NCBI GenBank assembly: GCA_937931775.1
Contig: CALHAQ010000083.1
Location: 1 to 8,849, forward strand
Origin: an uncultured Candidatus Altimarinota bacterium
Lineage (GTDB): Bacteria > Patescibacteriota > Gracilibacteria > BD1-5 > UBA6164
DNA: 8,849 nucleotides
Direction: 5' to 3'
Shown here: in pieces, positions 1-7,613 of the stretch
How positions within the stretch are numbered: the stretch's first letter is position 1
How the letters are laid out: each line of letters starts with the position of its first letter
Made by a program: the position numbers and the translations under genes
Notes under the pieces: generated by a model
What the model saw: the letters and a program-made list of their open reading frames with translations, nothing else
Databases searched by the model: none
What the model was told of the DNA's origin: nothing

Positions 1-429
1 TTCTATTTGTAATAATTGAAATTCATCACAGATAATTTCTTCTACTATTCTTTGGACTTTTGCTAAAAGAGGATAGAAACCAAACACTGGATCTACATCA
101 AATATTTCAGGAAATCTGTAAGATAATTGTGCATGTTTTCATTCATGGTCACGGATAAGTGATATGAAGTCATCTTCTGTTGCGTTCTTTCCTTTAAAGG
201 GTCACTTAAAAACTTCTAAATCTGATTGATATCATTTTATTCCGAAAGCAGTTCACTCAGGCACAATAATTTGTGACTGTGTTCGGTTTCTCTTAGAGTC
301 TCCTACATCTCTTTTTTTGTGTATGTAGCTTCTTTTATTTATATATTTTGAAGCCCAAGAAAGATCAAGAGTCTCTAAATACTCTTGCCTTTCTTCTTGT
401 CATCATTGTTGTGCTTCATGGAAATTCAT
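1..429 (-). CDS. HExxH zincin-like protein, partial (C-terminus off the left edge)
   Basis: With UGA read as Gly, an open frame starts at ATG (429-427, minus strand) and continues for 143 codons without TAA or TAG until the window ends. It contains six UGA codons against four GGN. The visible part is hydrophilic and lysine/arginine-rich at first (residues 1-55), with no signal peptide. An HEGKH motif (H95-E96-G97-K98-H99) fits the HExxH zinc-binding helix of metallopeptidases, and its Gly97 is itself a UGA codon. About 30 residues later comes an acidic helix EEIICDEF (130-137) that could supply a third Glu ligand, in an arrangement like ImmA/IrrE-type zincins. That functional reading is inference: the motif is short and the C-terminus is missing. 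The gene is divergent from gyrB. No Shine-Dalgarno site is visible; the upstream DNA is almost pure A/T, with a TATAAT on the minus strand at 455-450. I know no family name for it. Confidence 0.8.
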
Positions 430-608
430 AAATATATAATAAATTAAATATTATATTAATCAATATTTTCTATTAGATTTAATGTAAAATATCCACTCTA
501 AGTAATTTCATTTTTAATTCCGTCTAGAAAAAATATCTCAAAAAATCCTATTTTCTCTATTTTAGTGTTTTTTATATAAAAATTAAGCCGTAGAATGCTT
601 TTAAATTT

Positions 609-631
609 TCTCTCGTCTGGGAGATTTTTTT
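609..631 (+). terminator. Intrinsic terminator or attenuator in the gyrB leader
   Basis: TCTCTC (609-614), loop GTCT, GGGAGA (619-624) form a 6-bp stem with one G-U pair, followed directly by seven T. The T tract is only on the plus-strand side, so it would stop plus-strand transcription. No plus-strand gene lies upstream of it inside the window. It would therefore end a short transcript or attenuate the gyrB leader. Confidence 0.55.
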
Positions 632-660
632 ATTTGCCATGGTTTTATCTGTAATTATAT

Positions 661-673
661 TGTATACATAGGA
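661..673 (+). promoter_or_regulatory. Repeated element TGTATACATAGGA, possible gyrB -10 region
   Basis: This 13-mer lies 26 bp before the gyrB ATG and is repeated exactly at 4185-4197, 50 bp before the second transporter gene. TATACA (663-668) could be a -10 box. No good -35 is visible here. The promoter role is inference. Confidence 0.35.
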
Positions 674-699
674 ATATATTTTTAATACGCATACAAAAT

Positions 700-2610
700 A
701 TGGCAGATACAAAAACAACAGCAGCATATGGAGCTGATAGTATACAGGTCCTTGAGGGTTTAGAACCAGTTAGAAAACGTCCCGGGATGTATATAGGTTC
801 TACTGACGAGCGAGGTTTACATCATCTTGTTTGGGAGATTGTTGATAATTCAATAGATGAGGCTATGGCTGGTCACTGCGATACTATTAAACTCACATTT
901 CATGCTGATGGAGCATGTAGTGTCGAGGATAATGGTCGTTGAATCCCGGTTGCAAAACATGCAAAAACAGGAAAATCTACTCTAGAAACTATCCTGACAG
1001 TACTTCATGCTGGTGGTAAATTCGGTTGAGGAGGATATAAAGTATCGGGGGGGCTGCATGGAGTAGGTGCGTCAGTAGTAAATGCGCTCTCTACAAAACT
1101 CGAAGCTACGATACATAGAGAATGAAATGAATATTATCAATCTTTTACGCTCTGAGTTTCAGATGGAGATATAAAGACGGTTGGAAAAAGTAAAAAAACT
1201 GGATCAATGATCAAGTTCTATCCAGATGCGAGTATCTTTAAGATCACTACAGAATTTGATTATACGACGATTATTAATCGTATGAGACAACAAGCGTATC
1301 TCACAAAAGGGATTAAGCTAGAAATTGTCGATGAGAGAAAAGATAAAGCGTATAAATTTTATTTTGAAGGAGGAATTAGATCATATGTAAACTTTCTCAA
1401 CAAAAATGAATCTACTATAGGAAAGGTATTCTACACAGAAAAAGAGAAGAACGATATTCTTGTAGAAGCATCTATTCAGTATAATAAAGACTATTCAAAT
1501 AATATTATTTCCTTTGTAAATAATATACATACTCCAGAAGGGTGAACACATATGACTGGTTTTAGAACAGCTCTTACTAGAACGATTAATAAATATGCGA
1601 GAGATAAAGGAATTCTTAAAGAAAAAGATCAAAATCTCACAAATGAAGATGTAGTCGAAGGAATAGTTGTAGTACTCTCAATTAAGGTTATTGATCCTCA
1701 GTTTGAAGGACAAACAAAAGGAAAGCTTGGTACTCCAGAAGCAAGAGGAGCTGTAGACTCTGTATTCTCAGAAAAATTCATGGAATTTCTGGAAGAAAAC
1801 CCATCATCAGCAAAATCAATTTGTGAAAAAGTAAATCTGGCAGCGAAAGCGCGTATGGCAGCAAGAGCAGCAAGAGATACCGTTATTCGTAAGGGAGCAC
1901 TAGAGTGAATGACCCTTCCAGGAAAGCTCTCAGACTGTTCGAGTAAAGATCCTGCTGTTTCAGAGCTATATATAGTCGAGGGTGATTCTGCGGGAGGTTC
2001 TGCAAAGCAAGGACGTGACAGAGAACATCAAGCTATTCTTCCACTCAGGGGGAAGATCCTTAATACTGAGCAAGCTCGAATTGATAAAATCTTTGCAAAT
2101 GAGCAGATTAAAAATCTTATCATCGCTCTTGGTACTTCTATTGGAGAAACATTTGATGCAAGTAAACTTAGATATCATCGTATCGTTATCATGACAGATG
2201 CGGATGTTGATGGAGCGCATATCCGTACACTTCTGCTTACATTCTTCTTCAGATATATGAAGGAAATTGTAGAAGGATGATATCTCTATATAGCGCAACC
2301 ACCACTCTATAAACTCACAAAAGGGAAACAATCATGGTATGTATATAATGAAGAAGAAAAAGTGAGAATAATAGAAGAACATGCTATTACTGGAGAAAAC
2401 ATCCAGCGTTATAAAGGTCTTGGGGAAATGAATCCAGAACAACTTTGGGAAACAACTATGGATCCTGAAGAAAGAAAGATGTACAAGGTAGGCATCGCTG
2501 ACGCGCAAGCAGCAGATGAAATGTTTAAAGTACTTATGTGATGAGAAGTAGCCCCAAGAAGAAAGTTCATTCAATCAAGAGCCAAGAGTGTTAAAAATTT
2601 AGATGTATAA
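700..2610 (+). CDS. gyrB: DNA gyrase subunit B (UGA read as Gly)
   Basis: This encodes the ATPase/Toprim subunit of DNA gyrase, which together with GyrA introduces negative supercoils. The 636-aa length matches the compact GyrB type rather than the ~800-aa E. coli form. GHKL ATPase features: E46 and N50 in EIVDNSIDEA, DNGRG (77-81), SGGLHGVG (116-123) and the transducer QTK loop (338-340). Toprim features: EGDSAGG (E427) and DADVDG (D500, D502). The C-terminal QRYKGLGEMNPEQLW block is intact. Nine in-frame UGA codons (940, 1027, 1123, 1153, 1543, 1906, 2278, 2539, 2542) all fall where glycine is acceptable, and two give DNGRG and FGGGG. Only 9 of 58 glycines use UGA, much less than in neighbouring genes. 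The ATG at 700 gives the usual N-terminus (SIQVLEGLEPVRKRPGMYIG). No Shine-Dalgarno site precedes it. ParE is the alternative; EHQAILPLRGKILN favours GyrB. Confidence 0.96.
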
Positions 2611-2675
2611 TATGCTCACGATAGTAAAACAATTATATGGATCATCTTATATTACAGTAATAGGGGTCGTCATGT

Positions 2676-2699
2676 AAAAGTAATTACAGAATTATTTTT
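2676..2699 (+). terminator. Weak AT-rich terminator after gyrB
   Basis: AAAAGTAATT (2676-2685), loop ACAG, AATTATTTTT (2690-2699) pair over 10 bp with one G-U. The T run lies within the 3' arm. The stem has almost no G/C, so termination may be leaky and allow read-through into the small gene downstream. Confidence 0.45.
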
Positions 2700-2718
2700 A
2701 TATCTAATACATATTATT

Positions 2719-2937
2719 ATGTTTAAAAAACACTTAGACGACCATTGAGTTTCTTATAGAGACCACCAAAAACTTGCTTTTTTCTTTGCAAGGGAGTCTT
2801 GTAAAGCAGGATTCATGGCATTTATTCATGGAATAATACCAAAGTTCTTTGAAACTTCCGCAAGTGATACACATAAGGCTATTCTACCAAAATATATGCA
2901 AATGCTCGAAGAGTTTAAAAAAAAGAAAAAATTATAA
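2719..2937 (+). CDS. Small protein resembling the DUF6356 family
   Basis: A 72-aa protein with one UGA codon (Gly10). The pattern is an N-terminal (F)xxHLxDHGxSYRDH segment, a hydrophobic helix (about 19-40, LAFFFARESCKAGFMAFIHGIIP) ending in FIHGIIPKFFETSAS, then a short charged tail ending in KKKKKL. That arrangement, especially the HG(I/L)xPxxFExTxS block, is how I remember DUF6356, a widespread family of ~70-80 aa proteins of unknown function, probably membrane-associated. The match is from memory and moderate. The gene lies 108 bp after gyrB and is followed by a strong terminator. The start is the only ATG that gives the conserved N-terminus, and there is no Shine-Dalgarno site. Confidence 0.8.
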
Positions 2938-2948
2938 ACTATTTCTAC

Positions 2949-2979
2949 AAAAAGAGAAGGGACTTTCCTTCTCTTTTTT
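2949..2979 (+). terminator. Strong intrinsic terminator
   Basis: AAAAGAGAAGG (2950-2960), loop GACTTT, CCTTCTCTTTT (2967-2977) form a perfect 11-bp stem running into a T tract, 12 bp after the small gene's stop codon. The A-rich 5' arm means it could also act on minus-strand transcripts. Confidence 0.88.
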
Positions 2980-3038
2980 AGTCACTTTTTTGAGAGTATG
3001 TTATAGTTATAAAGATTTTATTTAAAAAATATATAACT

Positions 3039-4148
3039 ATGTCTAAGAAACATACATCAAAATGAAAGAATAAAGGACTCTCTGTTATGAAGGATCTCAG
3101 GAAACCACATATTCTTCTGGGTTTCATTTTATATATCATTCTTACTTTAGTTCTCACAATGCTTATTGGAAATCTTTGGGCAGCACTATGTTTCTCTCTT
3201 GCTGCGTATTCCGTACTTTGAAATGATGCAGTACAAACACTTATGACCTATATTCATTCAAATGATGATCTTCCAAAAAAACTTCTTTTTGCAGGGGTAC
3301 TAGCAGTATTATTATGAGTAATATGGTACTGATTTTTATTTGCGCAGTGAGGAATTACTTATGGTCGTCTGGATGCAAAGTGATATGCTGATGTCACTGT
3401 TCAGTGGTATATGGTTTTTTTCCCTCTTCTACTCGTGATTCTTACTCGTTATAAATGAATTCCTGTTTCAACATCTCTTCTTATGCTTTCTATATTTTCA
3501 ACAAGTCTTTTATTTCAAAATATTGTTCTTAAATCAGCTGCATGATATGTGGTAGCCTTTACTTCAGCATATTTTATATGGCTTGCAGCAGAATATATAC
3601 TCAAGAGAATTAAATATAAATCAAAGTGAAAGAAACAGAGAAAAATTATTTTTTGGAGAGTATTACAAACTTGTACTACCGTTCTTTTATTCTCAACGTG
3701 GCTTATGCACGATATGGTAAATATTGCTGTTTTCTTGCCCAAAGAAATTACTTATCCCATACTTCTTACTATTTCAGGACTCTTTACTCTCGCATTGGCA
3801 TACACATTTTATATTGATGGAGGACCAGTTGGGAAAATAGTTACTTCAAAAACGAAGATTCATAGACTTATTTGAGCAACGATGGTAGATGGGGTATATT
3901 TTGTAATACTAGTTATATTTAAGGAATGGTCAAACATACCTATGAGTACTACTTGGGTATTTATTGGTCTTCTCGCTGGACGACAAATGGCAATTCGATC
4001 TATATGAAGAGTCGGAAAAATAAAAAAACATCAAAATAAATACCTGCTTGCAGTAAAGGAAATAGGGAGAGATTTATGAAAAATGCTTTTTGGTCTCGCG
4101 ATTTCATTAGTTGCCTTAGTAATAGTAAGATATATTACAGGAACATAA
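3039..4148 (+). CDS. PiT/SLC20-like inverted-repeat membrane transporter, paralogue 1
   Basis: A 369-aa polytopic membrane protein with 12 UGA codons among 29 glycines. Four signature motifs occur in two halves: GNDAVQT (61-67) and IPVSTS (141-146), then HDMVN (224-228) and IPMSTT (300-305). PiT phosphate transporters have the same order (GANDVAN...PVSTT twice), so I infer a divergent PiT-like transporter with internal duplication. The residues differ (Q for the first N, HDMVN for GANDxxN), so the substrate is uncertain. Hydrophobic segments lie near 25-60, 83-101, 122-136, 147-188, 208-222, 238-258, 280-295, 303-315 and 350-366. A basic N-terminus (1-24) and a basic linker (189-203) are likely cytoplasmic. 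The ATG at 3039 is preceded by TATAACT, with no Shine-Dalgarno site. The paralogue follows after 99 bp, so joint transcription is possible. Confidence 0.85.
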
Positions 4149-4247
4149 GAATTAGATTTTTCTTTTGCAAAGATTCAGAAATCATGTATACATAGGATAT
4201 AAAAATAAAAATACAATTATTTTTTATATTCTAAAAATCTTACAATT
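4149..4247 (+). promoter_or_regulatory. Gap between the two transporter genes, with a possible promoter
   Basis: No terminator-like hairpin is visible in this 99-bp AT-rich gap. It holds a second exact copy of TGTATACATAGGA (4185-4197). Here TATACA (4187-4192) has a TTGCAA 16 bp upstream as a possible -35, so the second gene may have its own promoter as well as read-through. This is inference from two weak matches. Confidence 0.35.
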
Positions 4248-5543
4248 ATGGAGAAAATTGTATCAAAGTATCCTGTGCTTCAGGATTTTAAGGACCCAAC
4301 TGTCCTTATGTGACTAATAGCCTATTGAGTTTTAACACTTGTATTGGCTATTTTTATTTGAAACTTCTGGGCAGCTCTATCTTTTGCTCTCGCTGCATAT
4401 GCAGTTATTTGAAATGATGCGGTTCAAACTCTTATGACTTATATTCATTCGAATAGTGACGTGCCAAGAAAATACTTATTCTCATGAGTAGCTGCTGTAC
4501 TACTTGGAGTTATTTGGTATGGTTTTCTTTCGGCTGGAGACATTACTTATGGACGTTTAGATGCAAAGTGATATGCAGATTTTACCATAGAATGGTATGT
4601 TGCTATCTTCCCTCTACTTTTAGTGTTTTTAACACGTTTTAGAGGAATTCCTGTTTCTACTTCACTTTTGATGCTTTCTATTTTTTCTACAACTCTTCTT
4701 TTTGAAAAAATAGTTATGAAGTCAGCTCTTGGATATCTTGTAGCATTCCTCGCGTCTTTTGTTATGTGGATCATAGTTGAATACATACTAAAGACTATCA
4801 GTAAGACAAAAAAGAATGCAGCGATAAATTTTTGATGAATGATGGTAAAAGCAGCAATAGCTGCAGCTGTATTTATGGCAGCATTGTGATATGTTATCAT
4901 TCCTATGATTCTTGCTGCATTTCCTAACCTTGTAATTCCATCTGTCTCAAGTCTCGAACTGAGTCTTTATAGTCTTGTAGCTTTCTTGTTTATACTTGGA
5001 ATCTTCTACGAACGTGAAGCTGATGAAAAAACATCACGAAGCTCTACATTCTGGAGGATAGCTCAAACATTTACAACAGCTCTTCTTTTTGGTACTTGGC
5101 TTATGCATGATATGGTAAATATTGCTGTATTTCTTCCGTCAGGATTTGGCTTAGAAATAATGCTTCTTATATCCGTACTCTTCGTATTAGGTCTTGCGTA
5201 CACGTTTCATATTAATGGTGGGCCAGTTGGAAATATTGTTACAAAGAAAACTTCTACAAATGAAATCATTGCAGCGACAATGATTGATCTTGTATACTTT
5301 GTAATACTTCTTATATTCAAGGATTGGTCAAATATCCCTATGAGTACTACTTGGGTATTCGTATGACTTCTTGCATGAAGACAGTTTGGTATCAGAGCTA
5401 TTAATAGAATAGATACAGTAGAATGATCTGGTAGAATGACTCTTGCGTTTAAAGAATCATGGAAAGACTTCTCTAAAATTATGGTTGGTCTTGGTATATC
5501 AGTAGTAGCGCTCCTAGTAGTACGTTACTTCACAGGAACATAA
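4248..5543 (+). CDS. PiT/SLC20-like inverted-repeat membrane transporter, paralogue 2
   Basis: A 431-aa paralogue of the gene before it, with near-identical motif blocks: GNDAVQT (55-61), IPVSTS (134-139), HDMVN (287-291) and IPMSTTWVF (363-371). It has 12 UGA codons among 31 glycines. Between the two halves it carries about 70 extra residues (roughly 190-260) that paralogue 1 lacks. These include two hydrophobic stretches (about 199-225 and 236-254), probably an added pair of transmembrane helices, which would leave the orientation of the second half unchanged. Alignment of the two paralogues pairs UGA with GGN at several conserved glycines, which is direct evidence for the recoding. Both end in RY(I/F)TGT. 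Phosphate or another anion with a cation is the guess from PiT similarity; the substrate is not shown by the sequence. A strong terminator follows the stop. Confidence 0.85.
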
Positions 5544-5560
5544 TTCTTTGATATCCACAT

Positions 5561-5600
5561 AAAACTCTTATATTTTTATATAAGAGTTTTATTTTGTTTT
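5561..5600 (+). terminator. Strong intrinsic terminator after the transporter pair
   Basis: AAAACTCTTATAT (5561-5573), loop TTTT, ATATAAGAGTTTT (5578-5590) form a perfect 13-bp stem followed by ATTTTGTTTT. It lies 17 bp after the stop of paralogue 2 and ends 10 bp before the next ATG. Confidence 0.88.
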
Positions 5601-5610
5601 AGGTATATAT

Positions 5611-6027
5611 ATGGACATAAGAATAGCTACTATAGATGATCTTGAGAGAATAATAGAAATAAACAAATTTGTAGATTATGAAAACTCTCCTTCTTTTATG
5701 AGAAAGTCTATTCTCGAATGATATGTACTGCTTATTGAGAAAAATAATGAAATTATAGGGTTCCTATTATTTCAGGACTTATGGGGGAATACAATATTGC
5801 TCTCACTTCTGAAAATTCATACTGACTTTCAAAAACAGGGTGTCTGAACTAAGTTATTAGATTACTTTGAAAAGTATCTTCTCAAGCGAGGAACAAGTAC
5901 ATATATGAGTTCAACCATGTTAGATAACCCATGAGCTCAGATATTTCATGAGAAAAAGTGATTCAAAGAAATAGGTATATTAGATATGCATTATGGAGAG
6001 GAAATGTTTTATAGAAAAGATCTTTAA
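5611..6027 (+). CDS. GNAT-family N-acetyltransferase
   Basis: A 138-aa single-domain protein, close to the usual ~140-170 aa of small GNAT enzymes, which move an acetyl group from acetyl-CoA to an amine. The acetyl-CoA pyrophosphate loop is visible as QKQGVG (74-79) after the beta-4 strand LLSLLKIHTDF, and Gly79 is a UGA codon. A motif-B block follows: N106-P-G-A-Q-I-F-H-E-K-K-G-F118, the usual NxxAxxxYxKxGF pattern with His instead of the common Tyr. Four of ten glycines are UGA. The acceptor cannot be told; RimI-like protein acetylation and small-molecule acetylation are both possible. The gene starts 10 bp after a strong terminator. AGG at 5601-5603, 7 nt before the ATG, is the closest thing to a ribosome-binding site in the window. 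Confidence 0.9.
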
Positions 6028-6065
6028 AAGTCATTATAAGAGAATACAGTTTTTAAAGTTGTGTT

Positions 6066-6122
6066 TTACAGACTTATCTCTTTAATATACTTATAAACTA
6101 TATTATTTATAAGTCTATAACT
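6066..6122 (+). promoter_or_regulatory. Promoter-operator candidate with overlapping inverted repeats
   Basis: ACTTATAAA (6089-6097) pairs with TTTATAAGT (6106-6114), a perfect 9-bp hairpin with an 8-nt loop. A second upstream segment AGACTTAT (6070-6077) can pair with the same 3' arm (ATAAGTCT, 6109-6116). CAGACT (6069-6074) and TATAAA (6092-6097) are 17 bp apart and could be -35 and -10 boxes, so the dyad would overlap the promoter of the next gene. Whether it acts as a DNA operator or an RNA switch cannot be told from the sequence. Confidence 0.4.
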
Positions 6123-7532
6123 GTGTACAATAGCTCTGTTTTACATCCCAAGCCTATAGATTCTAATAATGTATACTCTCATGTATGAGTATGAAATGAA
6201 ATTAAACCCCAATCGATTTTTACAGCTCAGGAATGAGTAAAACTCATGATCGAAGATATTTCTGGACTTAGATCAGGAGATAACTGAGTACTCAATACCA
6301 TGGTTTGGAGAGCAGATGAGACATGACTCATGGTAGGAGAAGCTATATTAAATGCTTTAGAGTCCGGGGCAAGAATAGATGTATTAAAATGTAGATGATG
6401 ATGATCTTTTGAATGATGAGAATCATCAACAGAGGGTTTTATTCCCCTAAATATTCTTCAAAAGTGGAAAGCTAATAGATTAAGAAAATTCTACAAAAAT
6501 ATTCCTATTGGACTATCACCTGAAGTAAGGGAACAAATAGATAGCGTTCGTAAAGAACTATTTGCCCATCCAAATTTTTATTTAAGAAATGAAACTAGAT
6601 ATAATCATGCAAAATATTGGCTAAAATATAATAGAGAATCGTGAGTCCTTGAATCAGCCTTATTTGGTTGAGCATCTATTTGAAACGAATGGTCTGGAGT
6701 TGGTGAAAAACAATATATAGATTGTGTAGTACAATTGCAGGCTCAATGGATGCGAGATGACCTTGCTTCAGCTCTAAGTGGAGATAGAAAAGGATGGAAC
6801 AATGGAATGAATATACTTACGAGAGATAATTATCATAATGAACTAGAAGATATCCTTGATAGTACAGAGGATCATTTGAGAACATCTATTTCATATTTAG
6901 GAGATCCAGAACATATATCAAAGTTAGAAAATCAGAGAGACTCAGAGATATTTATATCTCGAGAATCTAATGTGAATAGAGATAGAAATATACACTTTCT
7001 TTATGAATTACTTCGTAGAATAAATAAAGGTTTTAGAAATGGATATAAGGGACAAAAATCATTGATGGATGTATTAAGCTATTGGTTGGATTTTTGTAAA
7101 ATGGAAACCGAAGAGATTCCAGATAAATTAAAAATAACATTACTGGAACAAATGTTACATATGAAAAGTCTTTGTGGAGATGATTTTGTGATTACAGGTT
7201 CAGGGAACTTATTGGAGACATGATATAGTGAACTATGAATAGCTTTGAAAAGATGAAAGAATGGAGATGTTGACGAGATGATTCGACAAAAACATGAAAT
7301 GCTAGATTCAATATCATGTGGCACAAGTTCTTTCATGGTATCTAAATGATTATATTCCTCATCACTTTCTCAGTGAGATGAATTGTTATTTTCTCTTTAT
7401 AGATCACAGGTAGAGAGGATAGCTATGAAATTAGAATCATTCTTTGCTCATAAGGTTTTTACAAGAACAGTCTCAAAAAACTTACAAAGAGATGAGGATT
7501 TTTTTACTAAGATGTTTGCATGAGAACTATAG
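6123..7532 (+). CDS. Unrecognised 469-aa protein, UGA-rich
   Basis: The frame is open from 6057 to TAG at 7530-7532 when UGA is Gly. There is no ATG before residue 42, so GTG at 6123 is the best start; it follows TATAACT, as the first transporter's ATG does. Nineteen of 40 glycines are UGA, including three in a row (6396-6404, residues 92-94) and two more at residues 98-99, giving a flexible CRGGGSFEGGESS loop. The rest is mainly hydrophilic, looks largely helical, and has no signal peptide or membrane segment. Charged helical stretches include residues 118-150 (LQKWKANRLRKFYKNI region) and 235-340. A repeated N-x-D/R style is seen (DRKGWNNGMNILTRDNYHN, 222-240), but I recognise no catalytic motif. 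It is a soluble protein of unknown function, perhaps specific to this lineage. The gene is followed by the tRNA cluster. Confidence 0.75.
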
Positions 7533-7613
7533 TAATAGATGCTGTTCAAATTATGTGTATTTCTACTGTTAAAAACTCCTTAAAAACTTAGAGCTCTTTT
7601 TGTCAAAAAAAGT
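7533..7613. other. Spacer between the 469-aa gene and the tRNA promoter
   Basis: This AT-rich spacer has no clear gene. A poor terminator candidate lies at about 7571-7601: ACTC/GAG pairing with flanking A and T tracts and a bulge, ending in CTTTTTG. I would not rely on it. Confidence 0.35.

Larger units (their letters stand above)
430..699. other. Divergent intergenic region upstream of gyrB and the HExxH gene
   Basis: This 270-bp AT-rich gap separates the two divergent start codons and must hold both promoters. It contains a minus-strand TATAAT (455-450), an AT inverted repeat AAATATT/AATATTT around 447-469, a plus-strand terminator-like hairpin (609-631), and a 13-mer (661-673) that recurs before the second transporter gene. 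No convincing protein gene is present. A 19-codon ATG frame (595-654) overlaps the hairpin but has nothing to support it. Confidence 0.7.

Noticed and set aside
595..654. A 19-aa leader peptide before gyrB
   Set aside because: It starts at ATG 595 and overlaps the terminator hairpin, but has no ribosome site and no regulatory codon run. The frame is short enough to be chance.
1966..2331. Minus-strand 121-aa frame inside gyrB
   Set aside because: It is antisense to the Toprim domain of gyrB, has no recognisable content, and is explained by the conserved plus-strand gene.
700..2610. gyrB as a pseudogene broken by nine stop codons
   Set aside because: All interruptions are UGA only, the frame never shifts, motifs are intact on both sides, and other genes show the same pattern. 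Recoding explains it.
4547..4900. Minus-strand 117-aa frame inside the second transporter
   Set aside because: It is antisense to the membrane protein, and the plus frame is confirmed by its paralogue.
3039..5543. Tandem transporters as a recent duplication or an assembly artefact
   Set aside because: Nucleotide sequences differ throughout, linkers differ by about 70 residues and termini differ, so the duplication is old and real.
1..7532. UGA read as Trp (code 4) or as selenocysteine
   Set aside because: TGG is used normally for Trp, UGA positions match conserved Gly in GyrB, GNAT and the paralogues, and dozens of UGAs without SECIS-like context exclude selenocysteine.
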